A stretch of DNA of 64,000 bases, from assembly GCF_000023125.1 (NCBI RefSeq), contig NC_013037.1, positions 1,116,001 through 1,180,000 of the forward strand, written 5' to 3'. The stretch is from Dyadobacter fermentans DSM 18053. Lineage in GTDB: Bacteria > Bacteroidota > Bacteroidia > Cytophagales > Spirosomataceae. Position 1 is the first letter of the stretch. Every line of letters begins with the position of its first letter. Both the position numbers and the translations under genes were made by a program. Shown here in pieces: positions 53,138 through 62,037 of this stretch. The notes beneath the pieces are model-generated. The model made no database searches, was not told the DNA's origin, and saw nothing but the letters and a program-made list of their open reading frames with translations.

Positions 53138-54505
53138 ATGATTCGATTTTTGAAACCGATGCCCCGGCATTGGCAGTACCTTCTTGTGCCTTTGCTGAGC
53201 CTCGCCGCGCCCGTTCTGGCGCAGGACACACGCCTGCAAGGCTACGTGGATCAGGGCTTGCGGAACAACCAGGGGCTTAAACAACAGCGCTTTATCCTCG
53301 AAAGGAACCTCTTCGCGCTCAAAGAAGCTCGCACGTTCTTTTATCCAGAGGTCAATTTCAGCACGTCATACCTCGACTCGCGCGGCGGCCGGAAAATCAG
53401 CATCCCGATCGGCGATCTGCTGAACCCGGTGTACAGCTCTCTGAACGAGCTCACTAATTCTTCGGCGTTCCCTAAGGTCGAGAATGTGAGCCAGACGTTT
53501 AACCCGCGCAATTATTACGATGCCCGGTTCCGGACTTCATTACCGCTCTACAATGCGGAAATCAACTACAACACCAAAATCCGGAAAGAGCAGATCCATT
53601 TGCAGCAGGCGGAGGTGGACGTTTACAGACGCGAGTTAGTGAAGGAGATCAAAGTGGCGTACTATGCCTGCCAGCAGGCAGATGAGGCGATACACATTCT
53701 GGAAAACGCTGTTACGCTGGCCCGCGAGAATTTGCGGTTCAACCAGGCGCTCGTCAAGAACGATAAGGCGATAAGGACGGTGATCAGCCGGTCGGAAAAC
53801 GAATTGATCGGCTTGGAGGCCCGGCTGGTGGACGCGCGTAACCAGTCGGTGAATGCCCGGGCGTATTTCAATTTTTTACTGAACAGCCCTTTGGAAAACA
53901 CGCTTGAAATCGAGCAACCGGACGAATCGGGTGTGTTGACCGACACGATCGCGGCGGGTAGGAGGGAGGAACTGGCGAAGCTGGAATCGTTGTCGCGGCT
54001 CAATGCATTGTCGGGCCAGCTGGCGCGGGCGGGCGCATTGCCAAAACTGTCGACGTTCATTGACCTCGGTTCGCAGGGTGATTTTGTGAGTTTCAACCGC
54101 GATACACGATATTATCTTTTCGGTGTAACGCTCGACTGGCGGGTGTTTGCCCACAACCGCACGCAATACAAAGTGAAACAGGCCGAGCTGGAACAAAAAG
54201 CGACCGGCGAGCAGATCAGTCAGGTAGAACAACAACTGCAATTGCAGAGCAAAACGGCTGCTAATAGCTTTCAATCGGCGGTGCTCACTTATCGTGCAGC
54301 CAAAAGCCAAACCGCACTTTCACAGCAATATTACCAGGACCAGCAAAAGCTCTACCGCGAAGGCCAGCTGCTGTACATTGAACTGCTCGATGCGCAAAAC
54401 CGGCTCATCGCCGACCAGCTGCAACAAAGTATTTCCTATCTCAACGTCCAGACCCGCGCCGCTGAGTTGGAGCGCGCGAAGGCGAGTTATTTATTCACAA
54501 ACTGA
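53138..54505 (+). CDS. TolC-family outer-membrane factor
   Basis: The 455-residue protein has a signal peptide (LSLAAPVLA-QDT) and the two-fold TolC layout: helices around YVDQGLRNNQGLKQQRFILE and LKEARTFFYPEVNFSTSY, and the second repeat KQAELEQKATGEQISQVEQQ with AVLTYRAAKSQTALSQQYYQ. It is the exit duct of the downstream pump. It is the first gene of a three-gene operon (duct, adaptor, pump) placed under the TetR operator. No lipobox is visible, unlike the duct of the other pump. Confidence 0.9.
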   Translation: MIRFLKPMPRHWQYLLVPLLSLAAPVLAQDTRLQGYVDQGLRNNQGLKQQRFILERNLFALKEARTFFYPEVNFSTSYLDSRGGRKISIPIGDLLNPVYSSLNELTNSSAFPKVENVSQTFNPRNYYDARFRTSLPLYNAEINYNTKIRKEQIHLQQAEVDVYRRELVKEIKVAYYACQQADEAIHILENAVTLARENLRFNQALVKNDKAIRTVISRSENELIGLEARLVDARNQSVNARAYFNFLLNSPLENTLEIEQPDESGVLTDTIAAGRREELAKLESLSRLNALSGQLARAGALPKLSTFIDLGSQGDFVSFNRDTRYYLFGVTLDWRVFAHNRTQYKVKQAELEQKATGEQISQVEQQLQLQSKTAANSFQSAVLTYRAAKSQTALSQQYYQDQQKLYREGQLLYIELLDAQNRLIADQLQQSISYLNVQTRAAELERAKASYLFTN

Positions 54506-54512
54506 AAATGAA

Positions 54513-55556
54513 ATGAAAGCTACCACACATCCGATCATATATGCGTACGTACTCGCGGCCGCGCTCTTCACGTCTGCGTGCAAGGAAGAAAAGAAGCCGG
54601 AGAAAACCGACGACACCATTCCCGTAAAGATCATCAGCTCGGCGGCATTAACCCAGGCGCAGGCCGTGGAAACATCCGGCCTGCTCGGTTCGGAAAATGA
54701 AGCCCGGCTATCGTTCAAAATCGGGGGGATTATCAAAGATATTTTGGTAAAAGAAGGCGACAAGGTGCGGAGAGGGCAGCTTCTGGCATCGCTCAACACC
54801 ACGGAAATAGCCGCCCAGATGGGTCAGGCCGAAGAGAACTTCCTGAAAGCACAGCGCGATGCACGTCGGGTCCAAAATCTCTACCGCGATAGCGTGGCTA
54901 CGAAAGAACAGCTCGAAAACACCCAAAGTGCATTGGTACTCGCTGAAAAACAGCTCGATATCGTCAAATTTAACTTGTCGCAAACGAAGATATTCTCCAC
55001 TGCCGACGGTGTGGTAATGCAGAAATTGCAGAACGCCGGCGAGCAGGTGCAGGGCGGCACGCCGGTGCTGCATGTGAGCAGCACAAGCAGCACCGACTGG
55101 GTGGTGAAATGCGGCCTCACCGACAAGGACTGGGCCCGGCTGAAAGGGGGCGAACAAGCGGAAATTACCTTCGACGCCTACCCGCAGACATTTATAGGCC
55201 GGGTGAAAACCCTCGCGCAGGTGAGCGACGCGGTTTCGGGGCTATACCAGGTTGAAATTGCGCTGAATAAACCCGCAGCGAGGCTCGCCAGCGGCCTTTT
55301 TGCCAAAGTGCACATTTACCCGAAAGAACAAACGAGCATGGTGTCCATCCCCGTGGACGCATTGATCGAAGGCGAGAACGACAGCGCATTCGTGTTTGTG
55401 GCGGATGGAAACCGTGCACAGAAAAAGCGCGTGAAAGTGGCATTCCTGGAAGGCGACAAGGCATTTATCCTGGCCGGTATCGGTGCCGGCGCGCGCGTGA
55501 TCCGCGAAGGATCGGCTTACCTGGCCGAAGGTTCGGCGATTAGAGTAGTTCAGTAA
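54513..55556 (+). CDS. RND periplasmic adaptor lipoprotein
   Basis: From ATG 54513 the protein has 347 residues, with a signal and lipobox TSAC. The adaptor plan is clear: lipoyl halves (LSFKIGGIIKDILVKEGDKV and KIFSTADGVVMQKLQNAGEQ), a helical hairpin (AEENFLKAQRDARRVQNLYR, ALVLAEKQLDIVKFNLS), and beta-barrel and membrane-proximal domains. It starts 7 bp after the duct stop and the pump starts 21 bp after its own stop, which points to one operon controlled by the TetR repressor. Confidence 0.9.
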   Translation: MKATTHPIIYAYVLAAALFTSACKEEKKPEKTDDTIPVKIISSAALTQAQAVETSGLLGSENEARLSFKIGGIIKDILVKEGDKVRRGQLLASLNTTEIAAQMGQAEENFLKAQRDARRVQNLYRDSVATKEQLENTQSALVLAEKQLDIVKFNLSQTKIFSTADGVVMQKLQNAGEQVQGGTPVLHVSSTSSTDWVVKCGLTDKDWARLKGGEQAEITFDAYPQTFIGRVKTLAQVSDAVSGLYQVEIALNKPAARLASGLFAKVHIYPKEQTSMVSIPVDALIEGENDSAFVFVADGNRAQKKRVKVAFLEGDKAFILAGIGAGARVIREGSAYLAEGSAIRVVQ

Positions 55557-55577
55557 CCCATTTCAACCGCATTAACC

Positions 55578-58500
55578 ATGAAATTACCTGAATTTGCAGT
55601 CAAGAATTACCAGTTTACGCTGGTGGTCTTCCTGGGTGTGCTGGCGCTGGGACTATATTCATTGTTTACAATGCCGCGAAGCGAGGACCCGGACATCCAT
55701 CCGCCGCAATTTACCGTGGTAGTGGTGTACCCCGGCGCCAATCCGAAAGACATGGAGCAGCTCGTGGTGGACCCGATGGAAAAGAAGCTCAACGAACTCG
55801 ACGATATGAAGCACATTATCACCGACATCCGCGACGGCCTCGCGGTAATGCAGATAATGTACAAATACAGCTCCGACCCGGACGATAAATACCAGGAAGT
55901 GGTAAGGGAGATCAACGCACTCCGCTCGCAGCTACCCGCCGATATCGCCGACATCCGCATTAACAAACAGATCCCTTCCGACGTAAGCATTTACCAGTAC
56001 GCGCTCATCAGCGAAAATGCGACGTACGCGCAGATGAAGAAGTATTCCAAAGATTTCAAAGAGCGGCTGGAAAAGATCAAAACCTTGAAAAAGGTAGACT
56101 ACTCCGGCATTCCCGAGCCTCAGGTGAAAGTGAACCTTAACCTGCAAAAAATCGCGCAGCAGAAACTGACCCAGGACCAGATCGTGGGCGCATTGCAGAG
56201 CGAAGGCGTGAATATTCCCGGCGGGAGCATCAGTATGGCTACCAAAAAACTGAACATCAAAACCTCCGGCAGCTACCGCACGCTCGACGAGGTGGCCAAC
56301 ACCGTAGTATCGCGTTCGAATGGCAAAATTGTGTATCTGAAAGACGTAGCCGACGTAAAAATGGGTTATGAGGACGAAACGCACATTACCCGCCTGAACG
56401 GCTTCCGTTGCAGCTTCGTGAATGTGAGCCAGAAAGAAGGCGAAAACATCATTGCCGTGCGCGACCAGGTGGAACCCGTGGCGGCCGCATTTGAAAAGGA
56501 CCTCCCCGCGAACATCGAACTTGTGAAAGTGTTCGATCAGGCCGGCAGTGTGGACACCCGGCTGTCGCATTTCGCACGGGATTTCGCGATTGCCATTCTG
56601 CTGGTTTTGCTCACCTTGCTGCCGCTTGGCACGCGGGCGTCGCTGGTGGTGATGATCTCCATTCCGCTTTCCCTCGCCATCGGGCTCACGATGATGAACC
56701 TGCTCGGTTTCAACATTAACCAGCTCAGTATTGTGGGGATGATCGTGGCGCTGGGTATCCTGGTGGACGACAGCATTGTGGTTGTCGAGAACATCGAGCG
56801 CTACCTCCGCATGGGTTATGGCAAAGTGCAGGCAGCCATTCAAGCGTCGTCGCAGATCGGCCTGGCGGTGGTAGGCTGTACGATCCTGCTCATTTTCGCA
56901 TTCCTGCCGCTGGTATTTCTGCCCGAGGGAGCGGGTGATTTTATCCGCAGCTTACCGATGTCGGTGATTACCACCGTGTTTGCTTCCATGCTCGTATCGC
57001 TCACGGTTGTTCCCTTTCTTTCGAGCGTGATCCTGAAACCGCATGCTTCCGAAGATGGCAACTGGTTGCTCCGCGGTATGAAAAAAGGCATTCACAAAAC
57101 CTACGGCAGCGTGCTCGACCGCGCATTGCATTGGCCCAAAACCACGCTGGCAATTGCCGGATTGATATTCGCAGGCTCACTCGCATTGGTACCGCTTATC
57201 GGCAACAGTCTTTTTCCCAAATCGGAAAAACCCATGTTCCTGATCGACATTGAAACACCACAAGGCACGAATTTGAAGAAAACCAATGAGATAGCCCGCT
57301 ATGTGGAGGGTGTGTTGAAGCAGGAACCGCTCATTTCATCGTTCGCGACGAACGTGGGCAAGGGTAATCCGCGGGTTTATTATAATGTAGTTCAAAGAAA
57401 TGAGAGCGAGAATTTTGCCGAAATTTTCGTGCAGGTAGCGGGCCTCGAAACGGAGGAAAAGGTGGCTGTGATCGAAAAACTCCGTAAGAAACTTGAAGGT
57501 TACCCCGGTGCGGAAATCAAGGTAAAAGACTTTGAACAAGGCCCGCTGATCGAGGCGCCGCTGGCCTACCGCATTTATGGCGAGGACCTGGACGACCTGC
57601 GCAAAACGGCTTTCCGCGTGGCCGACCTGCTCGCCAAAACCGAAGGCACCATTTACGTCAACAACCCGTTGCTCGTGCAACCGACCGACTTACGCATCAA
57701 TATCAACAAGCAGAAAGCCGGCACGCTCGGGATTTCCTCGGCCGACATCGATCGCACGGTGCGGCTGGGGGCCGCGGGCCTGAATGTGGCCACCTTCCGT
57801 GAGGATGTGGGCAAGGCGGATAGCTACAATATCAATGTATCTGTGCCGCGCAATGCCGCTACGCAGGATTACAGCGTGTTTGACAAACTGTATGTCACGT
57901 CGGCATCGGGTGCGAGCATTCCCTTGAAAAGCATTGCGACGATCGAAATGGAAAGCTCGCCGAACCAGATCCGGCATTATGACAAAGACCGCTACGTGAC
58001 TGTTTCGGCATTCGCGAAGCCGGGCTACAATGTTCAAAAAATGAATGAGGGCATCACCGCGAAGCTCAACCAATTCAAGTTCGAGGAAGGTCAGCATTTC
58101 AAAGTGGCCGGTGAAAAAGAAAGCCAGGAGGAAAGTTTCGGCGGCCTCGGGCTGATTATCCTGATCACGGTGTTCGGCTTTCTGGGTGTGCTGATATTGG
58201 AATTCAAAACATTCAAAAGCATTCTCATTGTGCTGTCGGTGATTCCGCTGGGCATTGTAGGCGGCCTGGCCATGCTGTTCCTGACGGGCGAAACGCTGTC
58301 GTTCACCGCCACGATCGGTTTCATTGCGCTGGTGGGTATTGAAGTGAAAAACTCGCTGCTGGTGGTCGATTTTACCAATCAGCTTCGCGAACAGGGCAAG
58401 AGCATCGAAGAAGCCATTATCGAAGCGGGCGAAATCCGTTTCGTGCCGATCCTCCTCACTTCCATGACCGCCATCGGTGGCTTGCTGCCGCTGGTGATCG

Positions 58501-58664
58501 AGTATAGCGCATTGTATTCGCCGCTGGCCCTCGTGCTGATCGGCGGGTTGATCAGCTCTACGCTGCTGTCGCGGCTCGTGACGCCGGTGATGTACAAATT
58601 GCTGCCGCCCAAGGTGGAGCCGCAGCAAGTGACACAGGAAGCCGAGCTGGAAGCGGCCTATTGA
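55578..58664 (+). CDS. RND efflux pump, HAE type
   Basis: The 1028-residue inner-membrane pump has the RND layout: N-terminal TM1, two large periplasmic loops and twelve membrane helices, with the proton-relay motif LGILVDDSIVVVENIERYLRM. It is divergent from the AcrB-type pump at 25028 and carries shorter loops, resembling the RND branch that often pairs with TetR control and MFP lipoproteins in Bacteroidota. It works with the two preceding genes. Substrates are unknown, probably hydrophobic or cationic compounds. Confidence 0.9.
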   Translation: MKLPEFAVKNYQFTLVVFLGVLALGLYSLFTMPRSEDPDIHPPQFTVVVVYPGANPKDMEQLVVDPMEKKLNELDDMKHIITDIRDGLAVMQIMYKYSSDPDDKYQEVVREINALRSQLPADIADIRINKQIPSDVSIYQYALISENATYAQMKKYSKDFKERLEKIKTLKKVDYSGIPEPQVKVNLNLQKIAQQKLTQDQIVGALQSEGVNIPGGSISMATKKLNIKTSGSYRTLDEVANTVVSRSNGKIVYLKDVADVKMGYEDETHITRLNGFRCSFVNVSQKEGENIIAVRDQVEPVAAAFEKDLPANIELVKVFDQAGSVDTRLSHFARDFAIAILLVLLTLLPLGTRASLVVMISIPLSLAIGLTMMNLLGFNINQLSIVGMIVALGILVDDSIVVVENIERYLRMGYGKVQAAIQASSQIGLAVVGCTILLIFAFLPLVFLPEGAGDFIRSLPMSVITTVFASMLVSLTVVPFLSSVILKPHASEDGNWLLRGMKKGIHKTYGSVLDRALHWPKTTLAIAGLIFAGSLALVPLIGNSLFPKSEKPMFLIDIETPQGTNLKKTNEIARYVEGVLKQEPLISSFATNVGKGNPRVYYNVVQRNESENFAEIFVQVAGLETEEKVAVIEKLRKKLEGYPGAEIKVKDFEQGPLIEAPLAYRIYGEDLDDLRKTAFRVADLLAKTEGTIYVNNPLLVQPTDLRININKQKAGTLGISSADIDRTVRLGAAGLNVATFREDVGKADSYNINVSVPRNAATQDYSVFDKLYVTSASGASIPLKSIATIEMESSPNQIRHYDKDRYVTVSAFAKPGYNVQKMNEGITAKLNQFKFEEGQHFKVAGEKESQEESFGGLGLIILITVFGFLGVLILEFKTFKSILIVLSVIPLGIVGGLAMLFLTGETLSFTATIGFIALVGIEVKNSLLVVDFTNQLREQGKSIEEAIIEAGEIRFVPILLTSMTAIGGLLPLVIEYSALYSPLALVLIGGLISSTLLSRLVTPVMYKLLPPKVEPQQVTQEAELEAAY

Positions 58665-58678
58665 CAGGCTTAGCCTGA

Positions 58679-59041
58679 TTACAAATTAACTAACACGCGC
58701 TTGCCGCTGTTTTGGCGGGCTACCTTGCTGAATGCCCGCCCGATTCCCTTACTGAAACCGGCACCGATCTCGACATAGGCGAGGTCGGTGTTTTCAATAA
58801 TGAGCTTGTGGGCCAGTTCGTCGTAGCTCCATTTCATGCCCGCCATTTTCTGGTCGGTAGAAGCGGTTTCTGTGGAATGGACGGTTTCGCCGGGGCTGGC
58901 GGCGTTTGTGCCTGCGATGATTTTCCAGAGAATAACCATCGCCAGAATGGCCGAAAAGGCCAGGAACTGGCGGTGGCTTTTGTGGTTTCGAAGCAGCGCG
59001 TCAATCGCCGAGGTTACAGTAGTAGAGGTTTTGAAGAGCAT
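58679..59041 (-). CDS. Small membrane-anchored hypothetical protein
   Basis: From ATG 59041 the protein has about 120 residues, with one hydrophobic helix (FLAFSAILAMVILWKIIAG, about 27-45) and a soluble tail after it holding ATASTDQKM-like polar sequence, ending KVARQNSGKRVLVNL. The longer frame to 59269 adds an unrelated upstream segment. No family is recognised. It lies convergent with the RND operon and 170 bp from the LytTR gene on the same strand. Confidence 0.5.
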   Translation of the reverse strand: MLFKTSTTVTSAIDALLRNHKSHRQFLAFSAILAMVILWKIIAGTNAASPGETVHSTETASTDQKMAGMKWSYDELAHKLIIENTDLAYVEIGAGFSKGIGRAFSKVARQNSGKRVLVNL

Positions 59042-59214
59042 GGCTAACGGATTTAATTGCAATTGAAATTCAGGTTGTGCCGTCCGCAGGAAGCGGAAGC
59101 TATCCAGTGTGACAAATTTGCGCGCCGAATCGTTGAAATGCGTATCAAAAATGTCTGATCCGGATTTTTTATTATCTAAAACGTGCATTTCGAAACGTGA
59201 ACCGTATCCGGCGG

Positions 59215-59988
59215 TTACCCCATTTTGGTGATAAACGCCTTGATATTGTCGCGGTAACCACGTGTCCATTTCACTTTTTCGCCCGTGGACAGGTGGATAA
59301 TGTACTCGCCGTTGAAGTACGTTTCCAGCTCGGATATGAAATTCATATTCACGATGTTGGAGCGGCCGACGCGGATCATGACCGCCGGATCGAGGCGGCT
59401 TTCGAGGCTGCCCAGGCTTTCGTAAACCGTATAAACCTTCTTCTGCAAGGTGTAAACGGAAATGTAGTTTCCATCCGCCGAGAAATGCGTGATATCGTCC
59501 GTTTTGACCAGGTACATTTTCCCCGCTTCCTTCACGAGCAACCGTTGGAGGTAATTTTCTTCCTTATCCTTCTGTTCGCGAAGCAGGTTGTTCACCAGTT
59601 CTTCAATGCGCGGCTGCGACTTCTGGCTGAGCCGCTCTTTCAGCCTCCCCAGCGACTGGTGAAAGCGGATTTCGTCGAAAGGTTTGAGCAGATAATCGAT
59701 TGCATTCACCTCGAATGCACGCAATGCATACTGGTCGAATGCGGTCGTGAACACGACAAATGGCTGATGGTGCGGCCACACCTCGCGCAGCACGGCGAAT
59801 CCATCCAGCTCGGGCATCTGAATGTCCAGAAAAACGACGTCGGGCCGGTGCTGCAATATTTTTACCACCGCCTCCGAGCCGTTGGCAGCCTCGTCGGTGA
59901 TTTCAATGGAATGGTCATGCTGTACAAATGTTCTGATTACGTCCCTCGCCAGCACTTCGTCGTCAATGATCAGGCAGCGGTATTTCAT
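59215..59988 (-). CDS. LytTR-family response regulator
   Basis: The 257-residue protein has a receiver domain (about 3-120; acidic pair D9-D10, phosphorylated D55 in VVFLDIQMPELDG, and the lysine in YLLKPF) and a C-terminal LytTR DNA-binding domain (about 150-255; ISVYTLQKKVYTVYESLGSL, then VGRSNIVNMNFISELE). It belongs to the AgrA/LytR-type two-component regulators. The cognate LytS-like kinase gene ends 205 bp upstream on the same strand, separated by a repeat cluster, so the two form a two-component pair though possibly not a single transcript. Confidence 0.9.
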   Translation of the reverse strand: MKYRCLIIDDEVLARDVIRTFVQHDHSIEITDEAANGSEAVVKILQHRPDVVFLDIQMPELDGFAVLREVWPHHQPFVVFTTAFDQYALRAFEVNAIDYLLKPFDEIRFHQSLGRLKERLSQKSQPRIEELVNNLLREQKDKEENYLQRLLVKEAGKMYLVKTDDITHFSADGNYISVYTLQKKVYTVYESLGSLESRLDPAVMIRVGRSNIVNMNFISELETYFNGEYIIHLSTGEKVKWTRGYRDNIKAFITKMG

Positions 59989-60014
59989 GATTTATCGGGG
60001 TTGTTTATGTTCAT

Positions 60015-60173
60015 TGCGCCCCGTAGGGGCATCCTGTTTCTAGCACAAATGTCGAATCGCACCGTTTGTGCCCCGTAGGGGCATCCTGTTTCGCGCCGCA
60101 GGAGGCTCCTATGGAGCCGGTAAATTCAAGCAGGAATTCGTTGCTATAAACAGGTAGCCCCTCCGGGGCGGCG
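60015..60173. repeat. CCCCGTAGGGGC intergenic repeats
   Basis: Two direct copies of the 26-bp unit TGYGCCCCGTAGGGGCATCCTGTTTC lie at 60015-60040 and 60067-60092, with a related inverted copy (AAACAGGTAGCCCCTCCGGGGC) near 60148-60173. The core is a palindrome. It resembles the repetitive intergenic elements of Cytophagales genomes. Confidence 0.6.
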
Positions 60174-60193
60174 TTTGATATACTTATGTTATT

Positions 60194-61411
60194 TTAAATA
60201 TTTCCACTCCTGCTTCCTCCATTGTCACCTTGTTCGATTCTACCTTCAAAATGCAACGTCACAGACGTTCCGCCCCCAACCGGCTGCTGAAATTCGAGCC
60301 GGGCTTTTGTGCCGTAGGCCTGTTGCAGCCTGAGCAATGTATTCTGCAAGCCGAGGCCCATCCCTTTGGTGGTTTTACGGGAGGCGGCACCCAGGCCGTT
60401 GTCGTACACCGTTACCTGCATACCCGCGGCACTTACATGGCTCGTGATACTGATGAGCGCGTTGGTGGTCATGTCCGAAATGCCGTGTGTGATCGAGTTT
60501 TCGACGATCGGTTGCAGGATCAGCTGGGGCACGGGGTAGAGTTCCGAGGCCGGGTCGATGTGGTATTCCACTTTCAGGCGGTCCTGAAAGCGGATCTGCT
60601 GGATGTCGAGGTATTGCCGGGTCAGTTTCAGTTCTTCCTGCAAGGGGATAAAATCGGCCGACTGGTTCACCAGCACTGCACGCAGCAAATCGCTGAGGGT
60701 GGTAATCATGAGCGTGGCTTTGCGGATGTCGTTTTTTACCATGAGGCTCACCACGCTGTGTAAGGTGTTGAAAAGAAAGTGCGGGTTGAGCTGCATTTTG
60801 AGCGATTGCAACTGCGCATTGGCCAGCTGGCCGCGAAGCTGCTCGTTGTGCAGCTCGCTTTCGAAATGCTGCTGTTTGAGCTGCTGGTAGCGGTAAATGT
60901 AGGATACCTTGTTGAAACCCACCACCAGCAACAGGTACTGCCCGAAACTGGCCGTGTAGGCAATGAAAAATGAAAACAGGTAGTTTTCCAGCGGTACCAT
61001 ACGGCCCACGGCGCGGTACATCAGCGGATTGGTGATGTAGAAATGCAGGACATTGATGAAAATATTCAGAAACGTGACAATGCACAAATGGAACAGGATC
61101 GGTTTGATGATCGACGAGCCGTCGCGCACCTTGAACGCCACCGGCACACGGATGGACGCGTACAGGACGAGCGGGGTGGTAGACCACCAGAACAGCCCGT
61201 CGAGCAGCCAGACGAACATCTCGTGCGGTTGCATAGCCACACCCATCTTTAATAGCCAAAGCATCATAAGCTGACCAAACGTTATCACGGCAAAAATGCC
61301 CCAGTAGCAGAAGGAATACCACCAGAACTGCCCGACCGTGAGCGGCAGCCCGGATTGTTCCAGCATACGTTTAATGCATGTCATTGATAGGATGGATAGA
61401 TTACGAACCAT
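60194..61411 (-). CDS. LytS-like sensor histidine kinase
   Basis: The 405-residue protein has four or more N-terminal membrane helices (about 30-170), then a His_kinase domain: H-box LQSLKMQLNPHFLFNTLHS (H211) and, near the end, PQLILQPIVENSITHG (N-box) and GMGLGLQNTLLRL (G-box). This is the LytS/YehU-type kinase that phosphorylates LytTR response regulators, and the matching regulator follows downstream on the same strand. What it senses is unknown. The start at 61411 is followed by two further in-frame ATGs. Confidence 0.85.
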   Translation of the reverse strand: MVRNLSILSMTCIKRMLEQSGLPLTVGQFWWYSFCYWGIFAVITFGQLMMLWLLKMGVAMQPHEMFVWLLDGLFWWSTTPLVLYASIRVPVAFKVRDGSSIIKPILFHLCIVTFLNIFINVLHFYITNPLMYRAVGRMVPLENYLFSFFIAYTASFGQYLLLVVGFNKVSYIYRYQQLKQQHFESELHNEQLRGQLANAQLQSLKMQLNPHFLFNTLHSVVSLMVKNDIRKATLMITTLSDLLRAVLVNQSADFIPLQEELKLTRQYLDIQQIRFQDRLKVEYHIDPASELYPVPQLILQPIVENSITHGISDMTTNALISITSHVSAAGMQVTVYDNGLGAASRKTTKGMGLGLQNTLLRLQQAYGTKARLEFQQPVGGGTSVTLHFEGRIEQGDNGGSRSGNI

Positions 61412-62037
61412 AGAGGATTGTACAAATTTACGCTTTCTAAGGCGTAGGGTAACCGTTGTTTACACAGAGCGGACGAATGGTTATCCGAACAGCGGTTTTA
61501 GGCATTTGACCCGTTTTCGAACCCCGTAGCGTACAAATGTGTTTATTTTTAGAAATAATAGTAAAAATATTTTCTCCTAAATTTTGTTGTTTAATCGATT
61601 AAATCTACATTTGGTCACAATATTTCCTTATAAGAAGAATAAGTATAAAATATTAAAGACATCATATTTTATATTTCCTTGCTTTTCCAGGCAAGTCAGC
61701 AAGCCACCCATTACTGATACCATCATTTAACAACCTGACTAATACATTCGCGATCATCCAGATTGGTTTTGAAATAGCTTAATCGTTTAAAGAAAAACTG
61801 GTGTGCAGGACTCGTCCTGTGTGTGGTGCATGGAAGGAGCCAGCGTGTCCTTTCCGCGTTTAATCGGCGGATACATCGCCCTGTTAGTTTGCGTATATAT
61901 ATGATCGTTCGCCATTTCAGGCGTTCGTCAGGATATTTTTTTGCCTTACTATTCCTAGCCTTCGTGTCCGTGAGCGATTACGGTTTTCGTGTATGTGTTG
62001 CATAGCCATTCACCCTGAATTTGACCCATTAGATGTG
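61412..62037. other. Intergenic region before the SusC-type gene
   Basis: About 625 bp without a gene, very AT-rich from 61540 to 61680. A small perfect dyad CAGGAC-TC-GTCCTG lies at 61806-61819. It should contain the promoter and leader of the receptor gene. Confidence 0.4.

Noticed and set aside
58665..58677. CAGGCTTAGCCTG dyad as a terminator
   Set aside because: The two arms leave a one-base loop, which cannot form an RNA hairpin, so it is only a short palindrome between convergent genes.
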